Translations under genes and position numbers: made by a program | Assembly (NCBI RefSeq): GCF_003626655.1 | Contig: NZ_RBAN01000001.1 | Location: 2,046,001 to 2,110,000, forward strand | Source of the DNA: Micromonospora costi | Lineage (GTDB): Bacteria > Actinomycetota > Actinomycetes > Mycobacteriales > Micromonosporaceae | Length of the DNA stretch: 64,000 bases | Direction: 5' to 3' | Notes under the pieces: model-generated | Databases searched by the model: none | What the model was told of the DNA's origin: nothing | The model's input: the letters and a program-made list of their open reading frames with translations, nothing else | In this document: positions 23,497 through 32,755 of the stretch, piece after piece | Position numbering within the stretch: the first letter of the stretch is position 1 | Layout of the letters: every line of letters begins with the position of its first letter

Positions 23497-25820
23497 CAGG
23501 TCCGTTGCTCCATCGTCACCAGCTCCGCTTCGGATAACTCCGGCTGCACCGAGGTGTCCGGGCCCTGCGCCGGCCTCGGGTGCACGATGCCGCCCGGGTT
23601 GCCGAGCATCTCGTCGATCCGGCGGGCCACCAGCCGGGCGATCTCCTCGGCCGGGCGGCCGGCGTCGAGCACCAGGTAGCGCTTCGGGTCGGCGGCGGCG
23701 AGGTCGAGGAAGGCGTACCGGACGCGCTCGTGGAAGGCGACGGACTCGGCCTCCAGCCGGTCGGCGGCCTGGTTGCGGGCCGCCGCCCGGGACAGGCCGG
23801 TGCGCGGGTCGACGTCGAGCAGCACCACGAGGTCGGGCTTGAGCCCGCCGGTGGCCCAGGAGGAGAGCCAGGAGACCTCGTCGACCGGGAGCGTGCGACC
23901 GGCGCCCTGGTAGGCGAGGGACGAGTCGACGTACCGGTCGCTGACCACCACGCCGCCGCGCGCCAGCGCCGGGCGGACCACGGTGGCCACGTGATGGGCC
24001 CGGTCGGCGGCGTAGAGCAGCGCCTCGGCCCGGGGAGACGGCGCCTCGCCCTCGTCGGTGCCGAGCACCAGCGACCGGATCCGCTCGCCGACGCGGGTGG
24101 CACCCGGCTCGCGGGTGACCACCACGTCGCGCCCCTGGCCGCGCAGCCGCTCGGCGAGCAGCGCGAGCTGGGTCGACTTCCCGGCCCCCTCGCCGCCCTC
24201 GAAGACCACGAAGAGCCCGTTGGACACGAACGGCTCGGCCGGCATCAGCGGGCGGCCGCGGATCGAGCCCCAGAGGTCGGCGAGGACCGGTACGCCCTTC
24301 TTGTCGTCCATCTGCCCGAACGCGCTGATCCCGGCGAAGATGCCGGCTGCGCCGGCGGCGAGCAGCAGCAGGCGGGTCGACGAGATCGAGACGCCCAGGT
24401 CGGCGATCTCCAGCTTGCGCGAGCCGCCGACGCCGGCGAGCAGGCTGCTCAGCGCGATGGCCAGGATGAGCACGAGCCGGGTGCCGATCTGCACCACGGC
24501 GAAGACCCGGCCGCGCACCTCGTCGGCGATCTCCCCGCCGAGCAGCGTGGTGCCGGCCAGGAAGGCCATCCCGGCGCCCGCGCCGACCAGGACCGCGCCG
24601 ACGATCGCCATCGACAGGTGGATGGCGAAGGCCAGGGTCATCACGGCGGCGCTGGCCAGCACGATGCTCATGCCGAACCAGCGGCGGCGGGACATCTCCT
24701 TGACGATCATCGGGCCGAGGCCGATGCCGATCGCCAGCCCGATGAAGATGGCGGCGAAGAGCAGGAAGAAGGCGGCGTCACCGGCGCCGAGCGAGTTGGC
24801 GAAGAACCGGGCCGTACCGATCACGATGCCGCCGCCCGCGAAGGCGCCGAAGATGCCGAGCACCAGACCGCGGACCAGCGGCGTGTGGGAGATGAACCGC
24901 CACCCCTCGACGAACTGCCGGGTCATGCTCTGACCGGCGTGCTCGTGGTCCTTGCCCCGCGCCTGGCTGATCTCCTTGATGCCGAACGCCACCACGATCG
25001 CGGTGGCCAGCCGGGAGAGGGAGTTGAACCAGAGCGCGAGCTGGGCGGGCTCCGCCCAGCCGGGGACCTCGCCGCCGGTCGCCGCCCGGACGCTGCGGTC
25101 GAGCCCCGCGATGGCGAGCGCGGCGAACACCGGCGTCAGGCCGTACGTGGTGATGAGGGTGAGCTGGTTGGCGGTCTCCAGCCGGGCCCGCGGGATCAGG
25201 TTGGGGACCGCGGCCTCCTTGGCCGGAATCCAGAGCAGCGTGATCGACTCGATGAGGAACGTGGCGATCGCGGCCCAGGTGACGACCAGGCCGCCGCTGG
25301 CGCCGGTGAGGGCGTAGAGCGGGATCGACGCGAAGAGCACGAAGCGCAGCAGGTCGCAGATGACCATCGTCCAGCGCCGGTCGAACCGGTCGGCGAAAAC
25401 CCCGGCGATCGGCCCGAGCACCAGCGCCGGCAGCAGCCGTACGGCGATCACACCACCGAACGCGGCACCCTTCGCCGTGCTCCCCTGCACCTGCGCGGCG
25501 GCGAAGACGGACGTGGCCAGCAGGCCGAGCCAGTCGCCGAAGGAGGCGGCGCCGAGCACGATCCAGAGGCGCCGGAACGGCCGGATGCGCAGCACCGAGC
25601 GGATGGCGCTGTAGCCGGAGTGATCGGTCTGGGGCGTGCCGGCCGGCTGGCCCTTGGCGCTGCCGATCTGCCCCGCGGCGCTGCCGAGCGGGGCCGAGGC
25701 GTTCCCCCGCCGCCCCGCGCGGGGGTCGGGCTCGTTGCCGGATGGCGACACGCCGGGCGACTCGCCGTTGTTCTGGCTTTCGATGGCCGTACCTCCACGT
25801 GCCGGCCCATCGCTGGGCAT
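23496..25820 (-). CDS. tmk: Fusion of MFS-type membrane domain and dTMP kinase
   Basis: A 774-residue protein. Residues ~75-525 are a 12-helix MFS-like domain (IRPFRRLWIVLGAASFGDWLGLLATSVFAAAQV...GGVIAVRLLPALVLGPIAGVFADRFDRRW). Residues ~540-755 are a full thymidylate kinase with the P-loop FEGGEGAGKSTQ, TREPG, the DR(Y/H) motif VVSDRYVDSSLAYQGAGR and the dTMP lid region AAARNQAADRLEAESVAFHERVR. dTMP kinase makes dTDP for DNA synthesis. The membrane module would tether it to the membrane. This fusion is known in several actinobacteria. The N-terminal ~70 residues are disordered. Confidence 0.94.
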   Translation of the reverse strand: MPSDGPARGGTAIESQNNGESPGVSPSGNEPDPRAGRRGNASAPLGSAAGQIGSAKGQPAGTPQTDHSGYSAIRSVLRIRPFRRLWIVLGAASFGDWLGLLATSVFAAAQVQGSTAKGAAFGGVIAVRLLPALVLGPIAGVFADRFDRRWTMVICDLLRFVLFASIPLYALTGASGGLVVTWAAIATFLIESITLLWIPAKEAAVPNLIPRARLETANQLTLITTYGLTPVFAALAIAGLDRSVRAATGGEVPGWAEPAQLALWFNSLSRLATAIVVAFGIKEISQARGKDHEHAGQSMTRQFVEGWRFISHTPLVRGLVLGIFGAFAGGGIVIGTARFFANSLGAGDAAFFLLFAAIFIGLAIGIGLGPMIVKEMSRRRWFGMSIVLASAAVMTLAFAIHLSMAIVGAVLVGAGAGMAFLAGTTLLGGEIADEVRGRVFAVVQIGTRLVLILAIALSSLLAGVGGSRKLEIADLGVSISSTRLLLLAAGAAGIFAGISAFGQMDDKKGVPVLADLWGSIRGRPLMPAEPFVSNGLFVVFEGGEGAGKSTQLALLAERLRGQGRDVVVTREPGATRVGERIRSLVLGTDEGEAPSPRAEALLYAADRAHHVATVVRPALARGGVVVSDRYVDSSLAYQGAGRTLPVDEVSWLSSWATGGLKPDLVVLLDVDPRTGLSRAAARNQAADRLEAESVAFHERVRYAFLDLAAADPKRYLVLDAGRPAEEIARLVARRIDEMLGNPGGIVHPRPAQGPDTSVQPELSEAELVTMEQRT

Positions 25821-25971
25821 CCCCGGTGCAACACTCTAGACCCGGTGGGCAGCCGTCCCACCACATGACATTCTCCTGCTCGCCGAGCCTAGGCCGCCGG
25901 GACCGCCCACGACACCCCGGGCAGACGCGAGGGTATTTCGCATTGACCCGTCCGACAGTTAGCGTGCACAC

Positions 25972-27180
25972 GTGGCCACCGAACGCGACAAACTTCGCGA
26001 GCGCCTGGACCGGGCGACCGCCCACCTCGATCCCCCCTACGCCGTCGTCGACCTGACCGCCTTCGACGCCAACGCGACCGCGCTGGCCGGGCTCGCCGGC
26101 GGCAAGCCGGTCCGGCTCGCCAGCAAGTCGGTACGCAGCCGCGAGCTGATCAGCCGGGCGCTGCGCCGCTCCGGCTGGGCCGGCGTGATGGCCTTCACGC
26201 TGCCCGAGGCGATCTGGTTGGTCCGGTCCGGCGTGGCCGACGACGTCCTGGTCGCGTACCCGACCGCCGACCGGCAGGCCCTCACCGCGCTCGCGGGCGA
26301 TCCGGCCGTGGCCGCGGCGGTCACGCTGATGGTCGACGGCACCGACCAGCTCGACCTGATCGACGCCGTACGCTCTCCCGGCAACCGGCCCGAGCTGCGG
26401 GTGTGCCTCGACCTGGACGCCTCCTGGCGTCCGCTCGGGGGGCGGGTGCACGTGGGCGTGCGCCGTTCACCGGTGCACAGCGCCGAGGCGGCCGGCGCGC
26501 TCGCCGCCACCATCGGGAAGCGGGCCGGGTTCCGGCTCGTGGGCCTCATGGCGTACGAGGCGCAGATCGCCGGCCTCGGCGACGCGCCGCCGGGGCAGGC
26601 GGTGCTCGGCCGGGCGATCCGGGTGGCCCAACGGGGCTCGTACCGGGAGCTGCTGGCGCGCCGGGGCGCGGCCGTGGCCGCGGTACGCGAACACGCCGAC
26701 CTGGAGTTCGTCAACGGCGGTGGCACCGGCAGCGTGGCCGCGACCAGCGCCGATCCCGCGGTCACCGAGGTCACCGCGGGATCGGGGCTGTACGGCCCGA
26801 CGCTCTTCGACGCGTACCGCGCGTGGCGCCCCACCCCGTCGGCCTACTTCGCCTGCGCGGTGGTCCGCCGGCCGGGCCCGGGCCTGGCCACCGTGCTCGG
26901 CGGCGGCTGGATCGCGTCCGGGCAGGCGGCGGCCAGTCGGCTGCCCCGGCCGGTCCTGCCGGCCGGGCTGAAACTGCTCGGAGCCGAGGGCGCGGGCGAG
27001 GTGCAGACCCCGCTCGCCGGCCCGGCGGCGGCCACACTCCGGATCGGTGACCGGGTGTGGTTCCGGCACGCCAAGGCCGGCGAGCTGTGCGAGCACGTCA
27101 ACGAGCTGCACCTGATCGAAGGGGACGAGATCGTGGCCACCGTGCCCACCTACCGGGGCGAGGGCCACGCCTTCCTCTGA
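25972..27180 (+). CDS. PLP-dependent amino acid deaminase/aldolase (D-threonine aldolase-like)
   Basis: A 402-residue fold-type III PLP enzyme with an alanine-racemase-type barrel (PPYAVVDLTAFDANATALAGLA) and the PLP lysine in VRLASKSVRS (Lys52). EFVNGGGTGSVAATSADPAVTEVTAGSGLYGPTLFD binds the phosphate. The C-terminal WFRHAKAGELCEHVNELHLIEGDE has the His/Cys pair that binds the metal in D-threonine aldolases. In many actinobacteria it is paired with a FAD-linked lactone/alditol oxidase, which follows here at 28165. The substrate is probably a beta-hydroxy D-amino acid or similar; this is inference. Confidence 0.9.
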   Translation: MATERDKLRERLDRATAHLDPPYAVVDLTAFDANATALAGLAGGKPVRLASKSVRSRELISRALRRSGWAGVMAFTLPEAIWLVRSGVADDVLVAYPTADRQALTALAGDPAVAAAVTLMVDGTDQLDLIDAVRSPGNRPELRVCLDLDASWRPLGGRVHVGVRRSPVHSAEAAGALAATIGKRAGFRLVGLMAYEAQIAGLGDAPPGQAVLGRAIRVAQRGSYRELLARRGAAVAAVREHADLEFVNGGGTGSVAATSADPAVTEVTAGSGLYGPTLFDAYRAWRPTPSAYFACAVVRRPGPGLATVLGGGWIASGQAAASRLPRPVLPAGLKLLGAEGAGEVQTPLAGPAAATLRIGDRVWFRHAKAGELCEHVNELHLIEGDEIVATVPTYRGEGHAFL

Positions 27181-27188
27181 TCCGCCGG

Positions 27189-27321
27189 CCCGGCGCACCC
27201 CGGACCACACGTCCTACCGCACGAGCACCCGGCGCACCCCGGGAACCGCACCTTCTACCGCACCGCTGCCCGGCGCACCCCGGGCACCACGTCGATCGCA
27301 CCGTCGCCCGGCGCACCCCGG
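27189..27321. repeat. Four-copy ~40-bp tandem repeat
   Basis: The element CCCGGCGCACCCCGG occurs at 27189, 27228, 27269 and 27307 (periods 39, 41 and 38 bp). The spacers share a degenerate CTACCGCACC. It lies between the convergent aldolase and TetR genes. The spacing is imperfect and the spacers are related, so it is not a CRISPR array. Confidence 0.8.
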
Positions 27322-27365
27322 GCCTCCTGCTGCCGCCTCCCCCGCACCGGGTCGGCGACCGGCGG

Positions 27366-28016
27366 TCAACCCGCCTGGGCGTCCGCCGGGGCGTCGACCT
27401 GCCGGTGCAGGTACTCCCGGATCAGCGCCTTCGCCTCGGCCAGCACCCGCTCGTCGCCCTCCGGCTGGCGCCGGAAGGCCAGCTTGATCAGGGCGTCGGC
27501 GGTCTCCACGGCGATCTCCAGGTGGAACCGGAGGCCCGGGACGCCGGTCAGCCCGAAACGCTCGGTGAGCACCCGGGCGAGCTGGTCGGCGATGACGCCG
27601 TTGTTGTCCCTCTGCTCGTCGAGCAGGTGCAGGTCGACCACGTCGCCGAAGTGCAGGGTACGGAAACCCGGGGTCGTGCGGTGCATCGTGATGTACTCGT
27701 CGATGGCCGCGTCGACCCCGTCCCACCAGTGTTTCAGGTCGTCCGACGCGAACCGCTCGTCGAGCCGCTGGAGGTACGACTCCATCGTGCGCAGGGTCAA
27801 CGCCTGCACGATCGCCCGCTTGTCCGGAAAGAACTGGTAGACCGACCCGATCGCGACCTCGGCACGTTCGGCGAGAAGGGTCGTGGTCAGTCCCTCGTAC
27901 CCCACCTCGTCAACGAGTTCGGCGCAGGCGTCCAGCATCCGCTGGACACGCGCGACACTTCGACCCTGCACCGGCACCCGGCGCAGTGGCCCGGTCGTGG
28001 CGGCTGGTGTGGACAC
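27366..28016 (-). CDS. TetR family regulator
   Basis: A 216-residue repressor. The HTH is ARVQRMLDACAELVDEVGYEGLTTTLLAERAEVAIGSVYQFFPDKRAIVQALTLR, a textbook TetR_N domain. The C-terminal part (RTLHFGDVVDLHLLDEQRDNNGVIADQLARVLTERFG) is the ligand domain. It has a GTG start. It is divergent from the lactone oxidase gene across 148 bp that contain two short palindromes (28057-28071 and 28128-28146), so autoregulation and control of the oxidase are likely. Confidence 0.93.
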   Translation of the reverse strand: MSTPAATTGPLRRVPVQGRSVARVQRMLDACAELVDEVGYEGLTTTLLAERAEVAIGSVYQFFPDKRAIVQALTLRTMESYLQRLDERFASDDLKHWWDGVDAAIDEYITMHRTTPGFRTLHFGDVVDLHLLDEQRDNNGVIADQLARVLTERFGLTGVPGLRFHLEIAVETADALIKLAFRRQPEGDERVLAEAKALIREYLHRQVDAPADAQAG

Positions 28017-28056
28017 TCAGCGCCACCCCCCTTCAACGGATGAAACATATCTGTAC

Positions 28057-28146
28057 GTCACTGTTCGTGACTACCGGTACAACGAACGGGACTCAATTGC
28101 GGTATTTACCTCGCACAACGTTCCCTGATATGAAGTCAGTTCATAT
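28057..28146. promoter_or_regulatory. Divergent promoter region with two candidate TetR sites
   Basis: GTCAC-TGTTC-GTGAC lies at 28057-28071 and ATATGAA-GTCAG-TTCATAT at 28128-28146. The second directly precedes the ribosome site of the oxidase gene. The region is AT-rich compared with its surroundings. Confidence 0.5.
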
Positions 28147-28164
28147 TCATGTCGAGGAGCGTAT

Positions 28165-29481
28165 ATGGCTGGCACCGCACCGCCCGCCGTCCCGTGGTCC
28201 AACTGGGCCGGCAATCAGCAGGGCTCCGCTACCACCATCCTGCGCCCCCGCTCCACCGTCGAGGTCGCCGAGGCCGTCCGGGCCGCCCGCGCCGCCGGTG
28301 GACGCATCCGGGTGTCCGGCAGCGGCCACTCCTTCACGGCGGTCGCTCTCGCCGACGACCGGCGGATGGACCTCGCCGACCTGGACACGGGCGTACGCGT
28401 GGACGCCGAGCGACGGCTGGTCACCGTACCGGCCGGGATGACGCTGCACGCGCTCAACGACCTCCTGGCCCGGCACGGCCTCGCCCTGCCCAACCTTGGC
28501 GACATCGACGCGCAGACGGTCGCCGGGGCGATCTCCACGGGCACCCACGGCACCGGCGCCGCGTACGGCTGCCTCGCGACGTTCGTGGAGGCGGTCACCC
28601 TCGTGACCGGCACCGGCGAGGTGCTGCGCTGCTCGGCGGAGGAGCACCCGGACGTGCTCGCCGCCGCCCGGGTGTCGCTCGGAGCGCTCGGCGTGCTGGT
28701 CGAGGTGACGCTGCGGTGCGTCGACGTGTTCGTGCTGCACGCGCACGAGCGTCCGGCGCCGCTGGACGCCGTGCTCGCCGAGGTGCCGGACCTCGTCGAG
28801 GCGCACGACCACGTCGAGTTCTACTGGTTCCCGTACACGGCCCGTGTACAGGTCAAGACCAACGACCGGGTGCCCGCCGACGACCGCCCGCTGTCCCGGC
28901 TGCGCGGCTGGCTGGACGACGACTTCCTGGCCAACACGGTCTTCGCGGGGGCCTGCCGGCTGGGTCGCGCGGTGCCGGGGCTCGCGCCCACGATCAGCGC
29001 GGTCTCCGCGCGGGCACTCACCGAACGCCGCTACACCGGCCGCTCCGACACGGTGTTCTGCACCCCGCGCCGCGTCCGCTTCGTGGAGATGGAGTACGGC
29101 CTGCCGCGCGCCGCGCTCGGCGAGGCGCTGGGCGCGCTCCGCCGGATCGTCGACGGGTTGCCGTTCCGGGTGCTCTTCCCTGTGGAGGTGCGGTTCACCG
29201 CCGCCGACGACATCTGGTTGTCGCACGGGTACGGCCGCGACTCCGTCTACCTGGCCATCCACCAGTACGTCGGCATGCCGTACGAGCCGTACTTCACCGC
29301 CTTCGAGCAGGTCGCCGCCGGTCTGGGCGGCCGCCCGCACTGGGGGAAGCTCCACTGGCGGGACGCCGCCACGCTCGCACCCGCCTATCCCCGCTGGGCC
29401 GACTTCCGGGCCGTCCGCGACCGGCTGGATCCGGACCGCGTCTTCACCAACCCCCACCTGACCCGGGTTCTCGGCGCCTGA
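28165..29481 (+). CDS. FAD-dependent D-arabinono-1,4-lactone oxidase / alditol oxidase
   Basis: A 438-residue vanillyl-alcohol-oxidase-type flavoprotein. The FAD-binding PCMH domain covers residues 20-180: TTILRPRSTVEVAEAVRAA, then GSGHSFTAV, where His55 is the expected covalent FAD site, and AISTGTHGTGAAYG. The C-terminal ALO domain ends with HWGKLHW...YPRWADFRAVRDRLDPDRVFTNPHL, the family signature. It oxidises sugar lactones or alditols with O2. A GAGGAG ribosome site precedes the ATG. The TetR gene upstream is the probable regulator. Confidence 0.94.
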   Translation: MAGTAPPAVPWSNWAGNQQGSATTILRPRSTVEVAEAVRAARAAGGRIRVSGSGHSFTAVALADDRRMDLADLDTGVRVDAERRLVTVPAGMTLHALNDLLARHGLALPNLGDIDAQTVAGAISTGTHGTGAAYGCLATFVEAVTLVTGTGEVLRCSAEEHPDVLAAARVSLGALGVLVEVTLRCVDVFVLHAHERPAPLDAVLAEVPDLVEAHDHVEFYWFPYTARVQVKTNDRVPADDRPLSRLRGWLDDDFLANTVFAGACRLGRAVPGLAPTISAVSARALTERRYTGRSDTVFCTPRRVRFVEMEYGLPRAALGEALGALRRIVDGLPFRVLFPVEVRFTAADDIWLSHGYGRDSVYLAIHQYVGMPYEPYFTAFEQVAAGLGGRPHWGKLHWRDAATLAPAYPRWADFRAVRDRLDPDRVFTNPHLTRVLGA

Positions 29482-29520
29482 CGGCCCGTCCCACGACCGT
29501 CGGATTTTTTACGCGATTCA

Positions 29521-29559
29521 TACGCTTCAGAGGTTTCATGATTTTGTGAAATGAGCGTA
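29521..29559. promoter_or_regulatory. Interrupted palindrome upstream of the ABC exporter operon
   Basis: TACGCT at 29521-29526 and TTTCA at 29534-29538 are mirrored by TGAAA at 29547-29551 and AGCGTA at 29554-29559, centred in an AT-rich stretch ~20 bp before the start codon at 29571. It is a strong candidate operator for the MarR/GbsR-like regulator encoded at the end of the operon. Confidence 0.65.
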
Positions 29560-29570
29560 GCGTTCGGGGC

Positions 29571-30473
29571 ATGACTAGTGCTATCTCCGTCTCCGCCCTG
29601 GTGAAGACCTTCGGCCGGGTGCGGGCGCTCGACGGCCTCGACCTGGAGGTCGAGGCCGGCGAGGTGCACGGGTTCCTGGGCCCGAACGGCTCCGGGAAGT
29701 CCACCACCATCCGGGTCCTGCTCGGGCTGCTGAGGGCGGACTCCGGGGCGGTCAGCCTGCTCGGCGGCAACCCCTGGCGGGACGCGGTGACCCTGCACCG
29801 CCGGCTCGCGTACGTGCCCGGCGACGTGAACCTGTGGCCGAACCTCACCGGCGGGGAGGCCATCGACCTGTTCGGGTCGCTCCGCGGCGGCCTGGACAGA
29901 CAGCGCCGGGACGAGCTGATCCAGCGGTTCCAGCTCGACCCCTCGAAGCGGGCGCGCACGTACTCGAAGGGGAACCGGCAGAAGGTCGCGATCGTCGCCG
30001 CCTTCGCCTCCGACGTCGAGCTCTACGTCCTCGACGAGCCGACCTCCGGCCTCGACCCGCTCATGGAGGCGGCCTTCCAGGAGTGCGTACGCGAGGTGAA
30101 GGGCCAGGGCCGCACCGTCCTGCTCTCCAGCCACATCTTCTCTGAGGTCGAAGCGCTCTGCGACCGGGTCAGCATCATCCGGCAGGGCCGGACGGTGGAA
30201 AGCGGCACCCTCGCCCAGCTCCGCCACCTGACCCGCACGTCGGTCTCGGTGGAGACCACCCTGCCCATCACCGGGCTGGCCGACCTGCCCGGTGTGCACG
30301 ACGTCGACGCGACGGCCACCCACGCGACCTTCGCCGTGGACACCGCCGAACTGAACAACGCGCTCGCGTACCTCACCCAGTTCGACGTCCGTGCCCTCTC
30401 CAGCGCCCCGCCGTCGCTGGAGGAGCTGTTCCTGCGCCACTACGGCGACGAACTCGCGGGAGCGGTCCGATGA
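29571..30473 (+). CDS. ABC transporter ATP-binding protein (drug exporter type)
   Basis: A 300-residue ATPase. The Walker A is GPNGSGKST (residues 37-45), the Q-loop lies in [19 protein letters not shown], the signature is YSKGNRQKV (a variant of LSGGQ common in this subfamily), the Walker B/D-loop is [13 protein letters not shown], and the H-loop is LLSSHIF. The C-terminal ~80 residues form a DUF4162-like extension. The ATG of the permease overlaps its stop (ATGA at 30470-30473). With that permease it forms an antibiotic/lipid exporter of the ABC-2 type. Confidence 0.95.
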   Translation: MTSAISVSALVKTFGRVRALDGLDLEVEAGEVHGFLGPNGSGKSTTIRVLLGLLRADSGAVSLLGGNPWRDAVTLHRRLAYVPGDVNLWPNLTGGEAIDLFGSLRGGLDRQRRDELIQRFQLDPSKRARTYSKGNRQKVAIVAAFASDVELYVLDEPTSGLDPLMEAAFQECVREVKGQGRTVLLSSHIFSEVEALCDRVSIIRQGRTVESGTLAQLRHLTRTSVSVETTLPITGLADLPGVHDVDATATHATFAVDTAELNNALAYLTQFDVRALSSAPPSLEELFLRHYGDELAGAVR

Positions 30474-32107
30474 ACAGCGCCTTCACGGGCACCGGCCGGC
30501 TGGCCCGCCTCGCGCTGCGCCGCGACCGGGTCCAGCTTCCGGTCTGGATCCTCAGCACCGTGGCGCTCGGCGCCTTCGCCCGCTCGGCGCTGGACACCCA
30601 GTACCCGACCGAGGCCGACCGGCTCGCCGTCCTGCGGGTCGCCGTCGACACGCCCGCCGTGCTGATGTTCCGGGCCGCGCCCACCGGCACCAGCACCGGC
30701 GAGATGACGGCGTTCGGGATCCTGGCGTTCCTCGCGATCCTCGCCGGCTTCATGAGCACCCTCGCCGTCATCCGGCACACCCGGCAGAACGAGGAGACCG
30801 GCCGTGCCGAGATGATCGGCGCGACCGCCGTGGGCCGGCACGCCGGCCTGACCGCCGCGCTGGTCGTCGTGGTCGGCGCCAACGTCGTGCTCGGCGCGCT
30901 GATCGCGCTGACCCTCGTCGGCGCCGGCGAACCCGCGGCGGGCTCCCTCGCCGCCGGCGCGGGTGTCGGAGCCGCCGGCATCGCCTTCGCGGCGGTCGCG
31001 GCCGTCGCCGCGCAGCTGACCCAGAGCGCGCGCGCCGCCAACGGCATCGCCGCCGCGGTCGTCGGTGCGAGCTACCTGGTCCGTGGTGTCGCCGACGCGT
31101 TCGGCGAGGTCCGGCCGAACGGTTACACGATGACCAGCGCCTGGCCGTCCTGGCTCTCGCCGATCGGCTGGACCATGCAGATGCGGCCCTTCGCCGAGGG
31201 CGGCAACCGGTGGTGGGTCCTCGCGCTGCCGCTCGCGCTCCTCGTGGTCGCGGTGGCGGCGGCCTTCGCCCTGGCCGGGCGGCGAGACGTCGGGATGGGC
31301 CTGCTGGCCGACCGTCCCGGCCCGGGCCAGGCGTCGCCCGCGCTGCTCAGCCCGCTCGGGCTGGCCTGGCGGCTGCAACGCGGCACGGCGCTCGGCTGGG
31401 GGATCGCCATCGGCGTGTTCAGCCTGGTCCTCGGCTCGATGGCCAACGCGGTCGACGACCTCGTGGCCGAGAACAGCGGCGTGACGGGCACGATCAACGA
31501 CCTCGCCGGTGGCGGCGCCCACGCGATCATGGACGCCTTCTTCGGCGCCATGATGGCGACCATCGGCGCGCTGGTCGCCGGCTACCTGGTCCAGGCGCTG
31601 ATGCGACCCCGCGCCGAGGAGGCCGGCACGCGGGCCGAGCCGGTGCTCGCCACCGCGACCGGGCGGCTCACCTGGCTGGGCGGTCACATCGCCGTCGCCA
31701 CCGCGGGCGCCGTCGCGATGCTCGGGCTCGCCGCGGTCGCCATGGCGTTGGTATACGGCCTGAGCGTCCACGATCTCGGCGGTCAGCTCGCGCACCTGGC
31801 CGGCACCGCGTACCTGCAACTGCCGGCGGTGCTGACCCTCGCCGGGCTCGCCGTGGCGCTCTTCGGCCTCGTGCCACGGTTCGCGGTCGGGTTGACCTGG
31901 TTCGGCTTCGCCCTCAGCTTCGTGCTCGGCCCGTACGGTGCGCTGCTGGGCGTACCGGAGTCCCTGCGGGAGCTCTCGCCGTTCAGCCACACCCCGGCGG
32001 TCCCGGCCGACGCCACGGCCGCGCCGATCGTCGTCATGTCCGCCATCGCCCTGGTGCTCGGCGCGGCGGGTCTCGCCTGGTTCCGCCGGCGCGACCTCGC
32101 CACGTGA
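30470..32107 (+). CDS. ABC-2 type exporter permease (duplicated 6-TM halves)
   Basis: A 545-residue membrane protein with about twelve helices in two similar halves. Each half begins with an amphipathic '[21 protein letters not shown]' or '[22 protein letters not shown]' segment. Later helices include [23 protein letters not shown] and [34 protein letters not shown], with the motif RxxEExGRx[10 protein letters not shown] typical of this actinobacterial exporter family. It is coupled to the ATPase by a 4-bp overlap. The substrate is probably a hydrophobic drug or metabolite. Confidence 0.93.
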   Translation: MNSAFTGTGRLARLALRRDRVQLPVWILSTVALGAFARSALDTQYPTEADRLAVLRVAVDTPAVLMFRAAPTGTSTGEMTAFGILAFLAILAGFMSTLAVIRHTRQNEETGRAEMIGATAVGRHAGLTAALVVVVGANVVLGALIALTLVGAGEPAAGSLAAGAGVGAAGIAFAAVAAVAAQLTQSARAANGIAAAVVGASYLVRGVADAFGEVRPNGYTMTSAWPSWLSPIGWTMQMRPFAEGGNRWWVLALPLALLVVAVAAAFALAGRRDVGMGLLADRPGPGQASPALLSPLGLAWRLQRGTALGWGIAIGVFSLVLGSMANAVDDLVAENSGVTGTINDLAGGGAHAIMDAFFGAMMATIGALVAGYLVQALMRPRAEEAGTRAEPVLATATGRLTWLGGHIAVATAGAVAMLGLAAVAMALVYGLSVHDLGGQLAHLAGTAYLQLPAVLTLAGLAVALFGLVPRFAVGLTWFGFALSFVLGPYGALLGVPESLRELSPFSHTPAVPADATAAPIVVMSAIALVLGAAGLAWFRRRDLAT

Positions 32108-32694
32108 GCCCGGCGGGCGATTCCACCCGCGGCGCGACCGGCTCCCAGCCGGCCGCGCCGCCGGCGTTCCGAAGACTGATGAAAGATAAGCAGATGCAGC
32201 TCGCAGGCCACCGCGACGAGGAAGCCGTACGACGCTTCGTCGAGCACTTCGCCCTCACGTTCAGCGACATGGGCGTGCCCCGGATGCCTGCACGGGTGCT
32301 CGCGGCGCTGATGGTCGCCGAGCAGCCCGGGATGACCGCCGCGCAGATCAGCGAATGGCTCCGGGTCAGCCCGGCCGCCGTCTCCGGCGCGGTGCGCTAC
32401 CTCATCCACGTCGGCATGGCGGTCCGCGAACCGGCCCCCGGCTCCCGGCGGGACCTCTACAAGGCCGCCGAGTCCAGCACGTACACCTCGATGATCCGCA
32501 GCGGGATCTACCGGAGGTTCGCCGACATGGTCCACGAGGGCGTGGAGGCGGTCGGCGACGAGACGTCCCCCGCCGGCGCCCGCCTCGCCGAGATGCGCGA
32601 CTTCTTCCTCTTCGTGCAGGACGAGATGAGCGCCGCCGCCGACCGGTGGGAGAAGATCCGCGCCGAGCGGCAGCGGCGACAGCCGGAGGGCTGA
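32104..32694 (+). CDS. MarR/GbsR-type transcriptional regulator
   Basis: A 196-residue (or 171 if the ATG at 32179 is used) winged-helix regulator. AVRRFVEHFALTFSDMGVPRMPARVLAALMVAEQPGMTAAQISEWLRVSPAAVSGAVRYLIHVGMAVREPAPGSRRDLYKA contains the HTH and wing of the GbsR-like subgroup. The C-terminal helix bundle probably dimerises. A GTG at 32104 overlaps the permease stop (GTGA), which favours translational coupling. The internal ATGs at 32179 and 32194 are alternatives because the first 25 residues look like a linker. It most likely represses its own exporter operon through the palindrome at 29521. Confidence 0.88.
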   Translation: MSPAGDSTRGATGSQPAAPPAFRRLMKDKQMQLAGHRDEEAVRRFVEHFALTFSDMGVPRMPARVLAALMVAEQPGMTAAQISEWLRVSPAAVSGAVRYLIHVGMAVREPAPGSRRDLYKAAESSTYTSMIRSGIYRRFADMVHEGVEAVGDETSPAGARLAEMRDFFLFVQDEMSAAADRWEKIRAERQRRQPEG

Positions 32695-32755
32695 GCCGGG
32701 CCCGGGCGGAGCGCCGGCCGGTCGGAGCCGGCCCGTCGCGCCCCGCCTCGGCGGA

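Noticed and set aside
27189..27321. Possible CRISPR array
   Set aside because: Only four units, uneven periods, related spacers and no cas genes; it is a simple tandem repeat.
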